A stretch of DNA of 51,691 bases from an uncultured Acidobacteriia bacterium. GTDB lineage: Bacteria; Acidobacteriota; Terriglobia; Bryobacterales; Bryobacteraceae. The first letter of the stretch is position 1. The number at the start of each line of letters is the position of its first letter. Made by a program: the position numbers and the translations under genes. Below are positions 37,071 to 45,150 of the stretch, piece after piece. The notes under the pieces are model-generated. The model searched no databases and was not told where the DNA came from. It was given only the letters and a program-made list of their open reading frames with translations. The stretch is from assembly GCA_903825445.1 (NCBI GenBank), contig CAIKAS010000364.1, positions 90,298-141,988 of the forward strand. Reading direction: 5' to 3'.

Positions 37071-37880
37071 ATGAAAACTTCGTTACGCAATCGCAATCTG
37101 ATGCTGGCCGCTTCGGCTCTGCTGGCAATGGGCCTGGTGACGGCGGGGTGCGGCAAGAAGGCACCTGTTCCGCCTCCACCGCCGCCGCCTAGTGCGGGAC
37201 CGGGCCAGACCTCCGCGCCTGCACAGACTCCAGGGCGTCCCACGGCGACCCTGACTATAGAACCAAGCCGCATCGAACGCGGGCGATCTGCGGAGCTGAG
37301 TTGGACCACGACGAATGCGAACGATGTATCCATCAGCAATGGCATCGGCACTGTAGCCGCGACAGGTCGGCAGACCGTTAGCCCGACGGACACCACTACC
37401 TATACCCTGACGGCCAATGGCCCCAATGGCAGCACCACGGCGACCGCAACTGTTACGATTACGGCGCCCCCGCCGCCGGTCACGCCGGTTGTGCAGCCCA
37501 GGAATACAACAGGAACTTTCGAATCGCGCGTGCAGTCCGATCTGCGGGACGCGTTTTTTGACTATGACGCTATCAGCATCCGGGAAGATGCCCGGGCAGC
37601 GCTGCAGGCCGATGCCGACGCGCTGAAGCGGATCTTCGCCGATTTCCCGAACGCCGCAGTGAACGTAGAAGGCCACTGCGACGAGCGCGGGTCAGCGGAA
37701 TACAACCTTGGACTGGGCGACCGGCGTGCTTCTTCGGCGAAAGATCTGCTGGTCCAGCTGGGAGTGCCTGCCGATAAGCTGCGTACGATCAGCTACGGCA
37801 AGGAGCGGCCGCAATGCACGGAAGCGGACGAAGCCTGCTACCAGAAGAACCGCCGAGCCCACATTTCTGCGGGACAATAA
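37071..37880 (+). CDS. pal: Pal peptidoglycan-associated lipoprotein with an extra Ig-like domain
   Basis: 269 residues, longer than the usual 170. The lipobox VTAGC places the lipidated Cys at 27. A poly-Pro run is followed by an inserted beta-sandwich-like segment (about 57-130; TLTIEPSRIERGRSAELSW, then TTTYTLTANGPNGS) that looks like an Ig-fold repeat. The C-terminal OmpA-like domain (about 155-269) shows FFDYDAISIREDA and NVEGHCDERGSAEYNLGLG, with the diaminopimelate-binding Asp and Arg. Between tolB and cpoB. Confidence 0.94.
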   Translation: MKTSLRNRNLMLAASALLAMGLVTAGCGKKAPVPPPPPPPSAGPGQTSAPAQTPGRPTATLTIEPSRIERGRSAELSWTTTNANDVSISNGIGTVAATGRQTVSPTDTTTYTLTANGPNGSTTATATVTITAPPPPVTPVVQPRNTTGTFESRVQSDLRDAFFDYDAISIREDARAALQADADALKRIFADFPNAAVNVEGHCDERGSAEYNLGLGDRRASSAKDLLVQLGVPADKLRTISYGKERPQCTEADEACYQKNRRAHISAGQ

Positions 37881-37890
37881 GGACTAGCCT

Positions 37891-38808
37891 ATGCGCCTGA
37901 CACGTTATACAGCTTTCGCGACTCTGCTTGGTACGATGCTGATGCTGCCGGGGTCCGCCCCGGCGGCGGCCAGCAAGGAAATGATGGATCTGCAGCGCGA
38001 TGTGGCGTCGCTGGGGGATCAGCTCAAGGATCTGCAAAAATCGACCGACGCGAGGTTCGCGGATATTCAGAAGCAGTTGCAGCAACTGCTGGATGCCGCC
38101 ACGAAGACGAATTCCGGCGTCAGCAGCATGAGCACCGGCGTGACTCAGACGATTCAGACTGAGTTGAAGGCGGTCCGCGACCAGTTGAAGACAGTGACCG
38201 ATGTATCGGTCAAGGTGGAAAATACGTCGAACGATGTCACAGATCTGAAAGCTGAACTCCAGTCGCTTGAGAAGAACGTGAACAAGCTGCAAAGCGGGAT
38301 GAGCGATATCCTGAACCAGATCAAACTGATTCAGGCTCCGCCAGTAGCGCCGCCGACGGCGGATACGGGATCCGGTGCGCCGGCGCCGCCACCCATGGCG
38401 TCCACGCTGTTTAGCACTGCCGTCGCAGACGAGAACAGCGGCAAAGGCAAACTAGCACTCTCCGAGTTCGACGACTTCCTGCGACTTTACCCGAACGACC
38501 CGAATGCTATCAAGGCTAAGCTTGGGATCGCTGAAGTTCACTATTCGCAGGGTGAGCTGGATGAGGCCGTGAAGGGCTTCGACGCAGTAATTGAACAGTA
38601 TCCTGAAGACATCGACGTCACCCCGCAGGCTTATTACATGAAAGGGATGGCTCTCTACAAGCAGAAGAAAGCCGCCTCGACAGCCGCTGCCGCATCGACG
38701 TTCCGCGCGCTGATCGCAAAGTACCCGCACTCCGACGACGCGGCGCAGGCAAGGAAGCAAATGAACGTCATGGGACTGCCTATCGTGGCGCCCAAAGGCA
38801 GGAAATAA
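37891..38808 (+). CDS. cpoB: CpoB/YbgF, Tol-Pal accessory protein
   Basis: 305 residues. Signal peptide (about 1-28, PGSAPAAAS), then a long heptad-rich coiled coil (about 33-150), a Pro/Ala linker, and a C-terminal three-unit TPR (about 165-290; STLFSTAVADENSGKGKLALSEF, QGELDEAVKGFDAVI, YMKGMALYKQKK). This is the architecture of CpoB, which links Tol function with peptidoglycan synthesis. Last gene of the tol-pal operon, 10 bases after pal. The coiled coil is longer than in E. coli CpoB. Confidence 0.9.
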   Translation: MRLTRYTAFATLLGTMLMLPGSAPAAASKEMMDLQRDVASLGDQLKDLQKSTDARFADIQKQLQQLLDAATKTNSGVSSMSTGVTQTIQTELKAVRDQLKTVTDVSVKVENTSNDVTDLKAELQSLEKNVNKLQSGMSDILNQIKLIQAPPVAPPTADTGSGAPAPPPMASTLFSTAVADENSGKGKLALSEFDDFLRLYPNDPNAIKAKLGIAEVHYSQGELDEAVKGFDAVIEQYPEDIDVTPQAYYMKGMALYKQKKAASTAAAASTFRALIAKYPHSDDAAQARKQMNVMGLPIVAPKGRK

Positions 38809-38887
38809 GCCGCAGCTCCCGATGGGGACTTTTTATACCGCCCTAACTTTATACCCCCTAACTCCGTTATAAAGTGTTTAACGCTGT

Positions 38888-38916
38888 TAGGAGGTTTTCC
38901 AGATCTTAACCTCCTA
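38888..38916. other. Inverted repeat overlapping the fabI stop codon
   Basis: TAGGAGGTT (38888-38896) and AACCTCCTA (38908-38916) form a perfect 9-bp stem around 11 bases. The outer arm contains the TAG stop of fabI. No T-run follows on either strand, so a standard terminator is not supported; it could be a 3'-end stabilising hairpin or the meeting point of the convergent cpoB and fabI transcripts. A second 8-bp inverted repeat (ACTTTATA/TATAAAGT, 38846-38875) lies just before it. Confidence 0.4.
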
Positions 38917-39681
38917 GACCATGTGCATGCCGGCGTCGACGAACATGATATTGCCGGTCAGTCCGCGGCCCAGATCGCTCGCCAGAAACGCGGCGGCGTC
39001 GCCCACTTCGGCCGGTTCGGTCAGCCGCTTCATAGGCGACCACTCTTTGGCGAATTCCATGAGCGACGTCAGATCCTTCACGGCACGTGCAGAAGCGGTC
39101 TTCACGGCGCCGGCCGAGATGGCGTTCACGCGGATATTCCGTGGACCCAGGTTGGCCGCCAGATACCTAACGGAAGACTCGAGCGATGCCTTCGCCGTCC
39201 CCATCACGTTGTAGTGCGGCATCACGCGCGTAGCGCCCAGGTACGAAAGCGTCATGATGGATCCGCCCTTTTCCGGCATCAGCGGAGCGACGGCGCGGGT
39301 CATGGCCACCAGCGAATAAGCGCTCACGTTCTGTGCGAGCAAGAAACCTTCGCGCGTGGTCTCGATGAAAGGATTACTGAGATCCTCGCGGTTGGCAAAA
39401 GCCAGACTGTGGACCAGCACGTCAATAGGCCGCTCCAGAGCCTTCAGGCCCTCGGCGAAACCCGCGATGTCTTCGTCCTTGGTGACATCGAGCGGCAGCA
39501 TCTTGATCACAGGCATCGCCGAAGTGATCGATTCGATGGTTTCCCGCTGTTTATCGTTCACATAGGTGAGCACAAGCGATGCGCCTTCGCGCGAAAAAGA
39601 CTCAGCGATCGCGAAGGCCAGACTCCACCTGTTGGCTATGCCGGCGATGACCGCCGTTTTTCCCTGCAGTATTCCAGACAT
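38914..39681 (-). CDS. fabI: Enoyl-ACP reductase FabI
   Basis: 255 residues. Performs the last reduction of fatty-acid elongation with NADH. The nucleotide site GKTAVIAGIANRWSLAFAIA, the catalytic pair Tyr147 and Tyr157 with Lys164 (SYLGATRVMPHYNVMGTAK) and the C-terminal DAAAFLASDLGRGLTGN are diagnostic of FabI and closely follow E. coli numbering (146, 156, 163). Single gene, converging with the tol-pal operon and divergent from the tautomerase-like gene. Confidence 0.96.
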   Translation of the reverse strand: MSGILQGKTAVIAGIANRWSLAFAIAESFSREGASLVLTYVNDKQRETIESITSAMPVIKMLPLDVTKDEDIAGFAEGLKALERPIDVLVHSLAFANREDLSNPFIETTREGFLLAQNVSAYSLVAMTRAVAPLMPEKGGSIMTLSYLGATRVMPHYNVMGTAKASLESSVRYLAANLGPRNIRVNAISAGAVKTASARAVKDLTSLMEFAKEWSPMKRLTEPAEVGDAAAFLASDLGRGLTGNIMFVDAGMHMV

Positions 39682-39750
39682 GAATTATCAGCGTAGCGCA
39701 GCTAACCCCACCCGGACCAGGGCGGCCTGTGCGAGACTGGCTAACACGCC

Positions 39751-40140
39751 ATGTCTCAGGTCAAAATCTATGGGTTGCGCGGCTCCCTCCATTCTATTAC
39801 GCGCGCGATGTCGGATGTGATTCATTCATGCGTGGTGGATGCCCTGCAGTACCCGCAGGATAAGCGCGCGCATCGATTTTTCCCGCTCGAACCGCAGGAC
39901 TTCTTTTATCCTTCAGGACGCACCGAGCGGTACACGATTATCGAAATCAGCATGTTCGAAGGCCGAAGCGTGGAGGCGAAAAAAGCGTTGATTCGCTTGC
40001 TTTTCGAACGATTCGCATCCGTCCTGGGCATCGGACTGCAAGACTTTGAGGTTACGATCTTCGAAACCCCGAAACACAACTGGGGGTTCCGGGAATTGCC
40101 TGGGGATGAACACACCCTGAACTACAAAGTGGACGTGTGA
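39751..40140 (+). CDS. Tautomerase-family protein without N-terminal proline
   Basis: 129 residues. The segments IHSCVVDALQYPQDKRAHRFFPL, RYTIIEISMFEGRSVEAKKALI and FEVTIFETPKHNWGFRELPG follow the tautomerase/MIF superfamily (Tautomerase_2-like) beta-alpha-beta fold with the C-terminal NWG segment. The catalytic Pro that should follow the initiator Met is replaced: the protein starts MSQVKIYG. No nearby alternative start restores Pro. Classical tautomerase chemistry is therefore doubtful; I believe related proteins with this N-terminus exist, and their function is unknown. Confidence 0.83.
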   Translation: MSQVKIYGLRGSLHSITRAMSDVIHSCVVDALQYPQDKRAHRFFPLEPQDFFYPSGRTERYTIIEISMFEGRSVEAKKALIRLLFERFASVLGIGLQDFEVTIFETPKHNWGFRELPGDEHTLNYKVDV

Positions 40141-40141
40141 C

Positions 40142-41029
40142 CTATTTGATGATGGCGTGGACTCGCAGCCAGTTGGTCAGCAACTTGGACCATTCCGAAA
40201 TCGCGGGGTCATCCATCGCAAGACCGAGACCGTGGGGCCCCTTCTCGAAGATATGCATCTCCGCGGGGATGCCTGCTTTTCGCAGTGCCAAGTAGTAATA
40301 GGTCGCGTTTTCGGCTGGCACTGTGGTGTCGGCGTTGGTCTGAAAAATGAAAGTGGGCGGTGTTTCTTTGGTCACCGCCTGCTCGCCGGAAAGGCTCTTC
40401 GCCAATTCTGGATCAGCGTCCTGGCCCAGAAGATTGGTCTTGGAACCCTGGTGGGTCCAGGGTTCCACGAGTGAGATGACGGGGTAGCCAAGCACAGAGA
40501 AATCCGGGCGGCTGCCGACGCGGTCGATGGGATCGGCGGCGCTCGCCTGGCCAGCATCAAAGTGAGTGGAGGCGCTCATCGCGAGGTGACCGCCAGCGGA
40601 AAAGCCCATAATGCCGATGCGATCGGTTGCTATGTGCCAGTCGGCGGAGTGCGCGCGCAGCATGCGGATGGCGCGCTGCGCATCGCCGAGTTCCACAGGA
40701 TGGTGGTACTTCGGACCGAGCCTGTACTTCAAAACGAAGGCTGCAATGCCCTGGGAGTTCAGGAAATTAGCCACCTGCCTGCCCTCGTGATTCATAGCCA
40801 GACCCGAGTAGCCGCCGCCGGGGCAAACGATCACCGCGGACATGCCGACTGGCGTGGTGCGCGGCAGGTAAACCGTGATGGTGGGAATGTCTTTGTCGTC
40901 GGTACCCTGCTGACCGGGCGCAGTGCCTGCCCAGAGAGGAATGATCTGGCCATCTTGTATCGGCATCGGAGTTGTTTGCGCAAAGGCCGAAGCGGCCACC
41001 GCGAGTAGCGAGAGAATTAAGGGCTTCAT
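40142..41029 (-). CDS. Secreted BD-FAE/acetyl esterase-like hydrolase
   Basis: 295 residues from the ATG at 41029, where a signal peptide begins (MKPLILSLLAVAASAFAQ); the frame is open 34 codons further but overlaps the divergent methyltransferase. The oxyanion motif CPGGGYSGLAMNHEG, nucleophile elbow GFSAGGHLA, NADTTVPAENA with the acid and KGPHGLGLA with the His define the carbohydrate-esterase-like alpha/beta hydrolases. Probably removes acetyl or feruloyl groups from plant-type glycans in the periplasm (inference from family). Confidence 0.9.
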   Translation of the reverse strand: MKPLILSLLAVAASAFAQTTPMPIQDGQIIPLWAGTAPGQQGTDDKDIPTITVYLPRTTPVGMSAVIVCPGGGYSGLAMNHEGRQVANFLNSQGIAAFVLKYRLGPKYHHPVELGDAQRAIRMLRAHSADWHIATDRIGIMGFSAGGHLAMSASTHFDAGQASAADPIDRVGSRPDFSVLGYPVISLVEPWTHQGSKTNLLGQDADPELAKSLSGEQAVTKETPPTFIFQTNADTTVPAENATYYYLALRKAGIPAEMHIFEKGPHGLGLAMDDPAISEWSKLLTNWLRVHAIIK

Positions 41030-41083
41030 AGGGCGGACCTGCTCGTTTCCAGTGTTGCCGATCATATCAAGTAGCATGAGTTG

Positions 41084-41719
41084 ATGACAAATCCGTGGCT
41101 TCAGGTGCCGCTGGGGGACTACGAAGGCCATATGACCTCACCGGCCGTGAAGCAACTGGCTGCGCTCGCCGAGTTGTTTGCAATTGCTCTGGGGCGCTGC
41201 GCTCCGACGAGCATGGCAATCCTCGGCATAGCTGGCGGCAACGGTTTGGAGCATATCAATGGAACGGTGATCCGCCGGGTCGTGGGGATTGATATCAACC
41301 CGGACTACCTCGAGGCAGTCCGGCAGCGCTACGCGCACCTTCTCGGACTGGAATTGCATTGCGCTGATTTGGCTTCCGACCGGCTCACTATCGAACCGCT
41401 TGCACTGGTCCATGCGGCACTCGTTTTCGAACATGCCGGTGTTGGATTAAGCCTTGAAAATGCACTGAACCTTGTGGCGCAGGGAGGAGCATTCTCCGTG
41501 GTCCTGCAGTTGCCCGGTAACGAGCCGGCCGTGGGCGACAGCGGCTTTCAGACGATCCAAACCCTGAGCGCGGATTTCGTCATGATCGACCCGACGTGGT
41601 TCCGACTGGAACTGGAATCACGCGGGTTCCGGCTGACGTTTGAGATGCGGAAATCGCTGGTCTCGGGCAAGGCGTTCTGGATGGGTATTTTCGCGCGCGA
41701 GCTGCCCGTGAGTTGCTAA
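41084..41719 (+). CDS. SAM-dependent methyltransferase (class I)
   Basis: 211 residues from the ATG at 41084. The SAM site AILGIAGGNGLEHI, then VVGIDINPDYLEAVRQRY with the ribose-binding Asp, ELHCADLASD, and VHAALVFEHAG are the Rossmann methyltransferase motifs in order. The substrate is unknown. The TAA at 41717 is followed, in the same frame, by an uninterrupted VanZ-family reading frame. Confidence 0.84.
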   Translation: MTNPWLQVPLGDYEGHMTSPAVKQLAALAELFAIALGRCAPTSMAILGIAGGNGLEHINGTVIRRVVGIDINPDYLEAVRQRYAHLLGLELHCADLASDRLTIEPLALVHAALVFEHAGVGLSLENALNLVAQGGAFSVVLQLPGNEPAVGDSGFQTIQTLSADFVMIDPTWFRLELESRGFRLTFEMRKSLVSGKAFWMGIFARELPVSC

Positions 41720-41728
41720 GATCGAATC

Positions 41729-42886
41729 CTGTTCACGCTCTTCATCGCGACTCTAGCCCTGATCGCATACGGTTCCCTCTACCCATGGCATTTTGAAGCA
41801 GCGCGTCTGGAGGGGAATCCGTTGTGGATCCTGCTGCATGCGTGGCCGCAGAGTCTGGACCGTTTCATCTTCCGCGACATCGTGGTGAACGTGGCGCTGT
41901 ATGTTCCCGCCGGCATCACGGGACATCTGGCGTTCCGAAGGTTGGGGAAATTTTGGCTCAGCGTCGTCGCGCCAGTTCTGATCTGCGCGGCCTGTTCCGG
42001 CACAATCGAAATGGTGCAGTTGTTTGTACCCTCGCGCGATTGCAGCGCGCTCGACCTGACCACTAACATTGTCGGCGCTGTGGCTGGCGTGATGATTGGC
42101 GTCCTGCTCGAAGAGACCTGCCTGCACAACCGCGACAGGCAGAACCGGCGAAGATCGCCCGATAGAAGTGCGCTGGCGTTACTGGCTTGCTGGCTTCTAT
42201 GGCTGGTGTTTCCGCTTTTCCCCGTGATGGGCCGCACTCTTTTACGGCACAAACTAAGCGTTCTTGCTGACTCACCGGTTCTGGATTGGGTGCCTTTATT
42301 CTCCGCTACCATGGTATGGTTTGTGGCCGGAAATCTGTTTCGCGCGAGCGCGTTCCGTTCGTCACGCTGGCTGACCGCGATTTCAGTCGCTCTGGCACCG
42401 GCACAATTGTTCATTGTGGACCGCCAGCCCGTCGCGACAGAAGTGACCGGTGCTGTTGCGGGAGCGGCCCTCTTTGCGATCGTATGGCCAAAGTCTGTGA
42501 AGGGTCGTGACCTCTATCGGAAGATCCTCGCAGGGGTATTTGTGAGCCTGATCGTGCTCCGCGGACTCGCGCCGTTTTACTTCGCCCCGTACGCCGCACC
42601 ATTCGTCTGGACTCCATTCGGGGGCTTCCTCAACATGGATTGGCAAACAGCCGTGCAGGTATTCGCTGAAAAGTTCTTCTGGTACGGCACTGCCGTCTGG
42701 CTCCTGATGGCTGCGGGGATGCGGCGGATCTACGCAATCAGCGCGGTGGTCGCAACGTTGCTCAGTATTGAAATGGCGCAGATGTATCTGCCTGGCCGTG
42801 TGGCTGAGATCACGGACCCGCTGCTCGGGGTTTTCGCGGGACTCACGTTGATGACGATGGGCCGCGCACGATCGCAACCGCATTAG
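41729..42886 (+). CDS. VanZ-like membrane protein with a non-canonical start
   Basis: 385 residues if initiated at the CTG at 41729. The typical first helix of VanZ-like proteins (LFTLFIATLALIAYGSLYP) starts exactly here, only 9 bases after the TAA of the methyltransferase and in its frame. No ATG, GTG or TTG lies in frame before 41822. A start at 41822 (TTG) would delete this helix. FRDIVVNVALYVPAGITGHL and CSGTIEMVQLFVPSRDCSALDLTTNIVGA form one VanZ unit; a second VanZ-like half follows near 270-370 (FGGFLNMDWQ, IEMAQMYLPGRVAEITDPL). Function unknown; VanZ proteins affect the cell envelope. Confidence 0.75.
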   Translation: MFTLFIATLALIAYGSLYPWHFEAARLEGNPLWILLHAWPQSLDRFIFRDIVVNVALYVPAGITGHLAFRRLGKFWLSVVAPVLICAACSGTIEMVQLFVPSRDCSALDLTTNIVGAVAGVMIGVLLEETCLHNRDRQNRRRSPDRSALALLACWLLWLVFPLFPVMGRTLLRHKLSVLADSPVLDWVPLFSATMVWFVAGNLFRASAFRSSRWLTAISVALAPAQLFIVDRQPVATEVTGAVAGAALFAIVWPKSVKGRDLYRKILAGVFVSLIVLRGLAPFYFAPYAAPFVWTPFGGFLNMDWQTAVQVFAEKFFWYGTAVWLLMAAGMRRIYAISAVVATLLSIEMAQMYLPGRVAEITDPLLGVFAGLTLMTMGRARSQPH

Positions 42887-42891
42887 GAACG

Positions 42892-43794
42892 TCAATCCTT
42901 CGCTTTAGGATGAGCATTGTCGTATACCCGCATCAGATCGGTCAGCGAAACCCTGGTGTATTTCTGGGTCGTCGAGAGGCGCGCGTGACCCAGAAGTTCC
43001 TGGATAGACCGCAGATCCGCTCCATCGCTTAAGAGGTGCGTCGCGAAGGCGTGCCGTAGAGTATGCGGATGGATCGATGAATCGCCCGTAAGGTACGTCG
43101 CGTAGAATTTCACGATGTTGCGCGCGCCTCGGTCCGTGAGTCTCCTGCCGCGATGGTTCAGGAAGAGTGCACGTGAATCCGCTGCGCGACCGTGACCAGT
43201 GAGGTAGGCGTCGAGCGCTTCGGCCGCCTTGGATCCGTAGGGCACTTGCCGTTCCTTCTTGCCCTTACCTCGCACGCGGATCCAGCACTCGGTCTTGTCG
43301 ATATCGTCGAGGTTTATGCCTACCACTTCACTGATGCGCAGCCCGCAACCGTAGAGGATTTCAAACAGCAGGCGGTCGCGCTTCGGGTATGGCCGGTCAA
43401 GTTCGTTATTGCCGGCGCCATCAATGAGTGCGTTCGTGACCTCCGCATTCGGGACCTGCGGCAACACCTTCGGTATTTTTGGCAGGCGGAGAAGACGTGC
43501 GGGATCGAAAGCGATACGGCGTTCCCGCGAAAGATGGCGGAACAAACCGCGCAACGAGGCCATCTTGCGACGGATAGTCGCAGGTTGCTGTTCGCGGTCG
43601 TACAGATGGGCCAGCCACTCGCGCAAAGTAAGCACGTCGAACTCCGCCAAGTTGGGCGGTTCGGCACCCTCAGGAGAGAAGTAGGCCGTGAACTCACGAA
43701 GATCCGCGCCGTAGTTGCGCAGGGTGTGCGGCGATTCGTTGCTGCGCGCCAGCGAATCCAGATAGTCGTCGACTGCCCTGCTCAGCTCCGACAT
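42892..43794 (-). CDS. xerC: Tyrosine recombinase XerC
   Basis: 300 residues from the ATG at 43794. N-terminal core-binding SAM-like domain (VDDYLDSLARSNESPHTLRNYGADLREF), catalytic domain with the first Arg in YGCGLRISEVVGI, Lys in VRGKGKKER, then HTLRHAFATHLLSDGADLRSIQELLGHARLSTTQKYTRVS carrying His, Arg, His and the nucleophilic Tyr. Adjacent to and overlapping trmFO by 13 bases, the xerC-trmFO order seen in many bacteria. This supports a housekeeping dimer-resolution role rather than a mobile-element integrase. Confidence 0.93.
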   Translation of the reverse strand: MSELSRAVDDYLDSLARSNESPHTLRNYGADLREFTAYFSPEGAEPPNLAEFDVLTLREWLAHLYDREQQPATIRRKMASLRGLFRHLSRERRIAFDPARLLRLPKIPKVLPQVPNAEVTNALIDGAGNNELDRPYPKRDRLLFEILYGCGLRISEVVGINLDDIDKTECWIRVRGKGKKERQVPYGSKAAEALDAYLTGHGRAADSRALFLNHRGRRLTDRGARNIVKFYATYLTGDSSIHPHTLRHAFATHLLSDGADLRSIQELLGHARLSTTQKYTRVSLTDLMRVYDNAHPKAKD

Positions 43795-45098
43795 AGCCAT
43801 GACTGAAACGCTATCGCAGCGCGGTCGCAGACGGCAATCTGCCTTTCGCGGCGATCGCTCAGCGGTTCCGCAAGCGGCGGAAATAAATCGAAGGCGATGT
43901 TGGCCGGCTGGTAGTGCTTGGGATCGGCGTGCGAAATGTAGTAAAGCAGCGAACCCATGGCGGTCTCACGGGGGGGCGCCGCGAGCATTTCACCTTTCAC
44001 ATGCGCTGCACTCAGGATTCCAGCCGCAAGGCCCGTCGCAATCGATTCCACATAGCCTTCCACACCGGAGATCTGTCCGGCAAAAAACACATTCGTATGA
44101 TCTCGCAATTGCAAAGTGTCATTTAACAGCGCGGGTGCGTTGATGTACGTGTTGCGGTGGATCTGCCCGTAGCGCAGAAATTCCGCACTTTCCAGCCCCG
44201 GGATCAGACGCATGATTCGCTTCTGTTCAGCGAAGCGGAGGTGGTTCTGGAAGCCGACCAGGTTGTAGCTGTCGGCGCGCAGATTCTCCTGTCTGAGTTG
44301 TACGGCGGCCCAGGGACGACGGCCCGTCCGCGGATCAGTGAGTCCCATCGGCTTCATCGGGCCAAAACGCAGGGTATCGCGCCCGCGCCGCGCGATTTCC
44401 TCAATCGGAAGGCAGGATTCGAAGTATGGGACGTCGTTTGGAATGTGGGAGTCCACCGCATGTGCGGCCATCAGTTCGTCGATGAAACGCTCATACTCAG
44501 CCTTATTGAAAGGGCAGTTTAGGTAGTCGCCAGTGCCATCGAGCGATTTATCGTAGCGCGACGCCGGAAACGCGATAGTACGGTCAACAGTCTGGGCATC
44601 GACGATTGGGCTAATGCTGTCGTAGAAGAACAAGCGGCCCGACCCGGTCAGGTGACCGATGCTCGCCGCAAGGTTATCGCTGGTCAAGGGACCCGTGGCC
44701 ACAATAGTGACGGCAGCCGGGTTAAGATCCAGCACTTCTTCGCGGCGAATCTGAATTTTTGGATGCGTTTCGATGGCGTTGGTGACTTCCGCAGCAAAAA
44801 CTTCGCGGTCGACTGTGAGCGCATGGCCGCCAGGCACACGCGCCTTCGCGGCAGAGCGGAGCAGCAATGAATCGAGTCGGCGCAATTCGTCTTTGAGGAG
44901 CCAGGAAGCGGAAGGATGCTGATCGCTTTTGAGCGAATTACTGCAGACCAGTTCGGCAAGCCGGTCTGTCTGGTGGGCGTCCGTAGTGCGGACCGGACGC
45001 ATTTCGTAAAGGATGACGTTGATACCGCGTTCGGCAAGCTGCCAGGCGGCTTCCGTGCCGGCCAGACCGCCTCCGGCTACCGTGACATGAGGATGCAA
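43782..45098 (-). CDS. trmFO: Methylenetetrahydrofolate-tRNA (uracil-54) methyltransferase TrmFO
   Basis: 438 residues. FAD-binding VTVAGGGLAGTEAAWQLAERG at the N-terminus, the YEMRPVRTTDAHQTD segment, the conserved Cys52 in ELVCSNSLKSD, the CPFNKAEYERF region and the C-terminal FAGQISGVEGYVESIATGLAAG are diagnostic of TrmFO (Gid), which makes ribothymidine 54 in tRNA using folate and FADH2. Overlaps xerC by 13 bases and is probably the first gene of that pair. Confidence 0.96.
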   Translation of the reverse strand: MHPHVTVAGGGLAGTEAAWQLAERGINVILYEMRPVRTTDAHQTDRLAELVCSNSLKSDQHPSASWLLKDELRRLDSLLLRSAAKARVPGGHALTVDREVFAAEVTNAIETHPKIQIRREEVLDLNPAAVTIVATGPLTSDNLAASIGHLTGSGRLFFYDSISPIVDAQTVDRTIAFPASRYDKSLDGTGDYLNCPFNKAEYERFIDELMAAHAVDSHIPNDVPYFESCLPIEEIARRGRDTLRFGPMKPMGLTDPRTGRRPWAAVQLRQENLRADSYNLVGFQNHLRFAEQKRIMRLIPGLESAEFLRYGQIHRNTYINAPALLNDTLQLRDHTNVFFAGQISGVEGYVESIATGLAAGILSAAHVKGEMLAAPPRETAMGSLLYYISHADPKHYQPANIAFDLFPPLAEPLSDRRERQIAVCDRAAIAFQSWLCRS

Positions 45099-45150
45099 GT
45101 CCTATTCTAACGGGAAGCGGTTATATGTCGTAACGGTTCCCGGGAACGCA

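Noticed and set aside
42892-43794. XerC-like protein as a mobile-element integrase
   Set aside because: It overlaps trmFO in the usual housekeeping order, and no attachment repeats, tRNA or phage genes are nearby.
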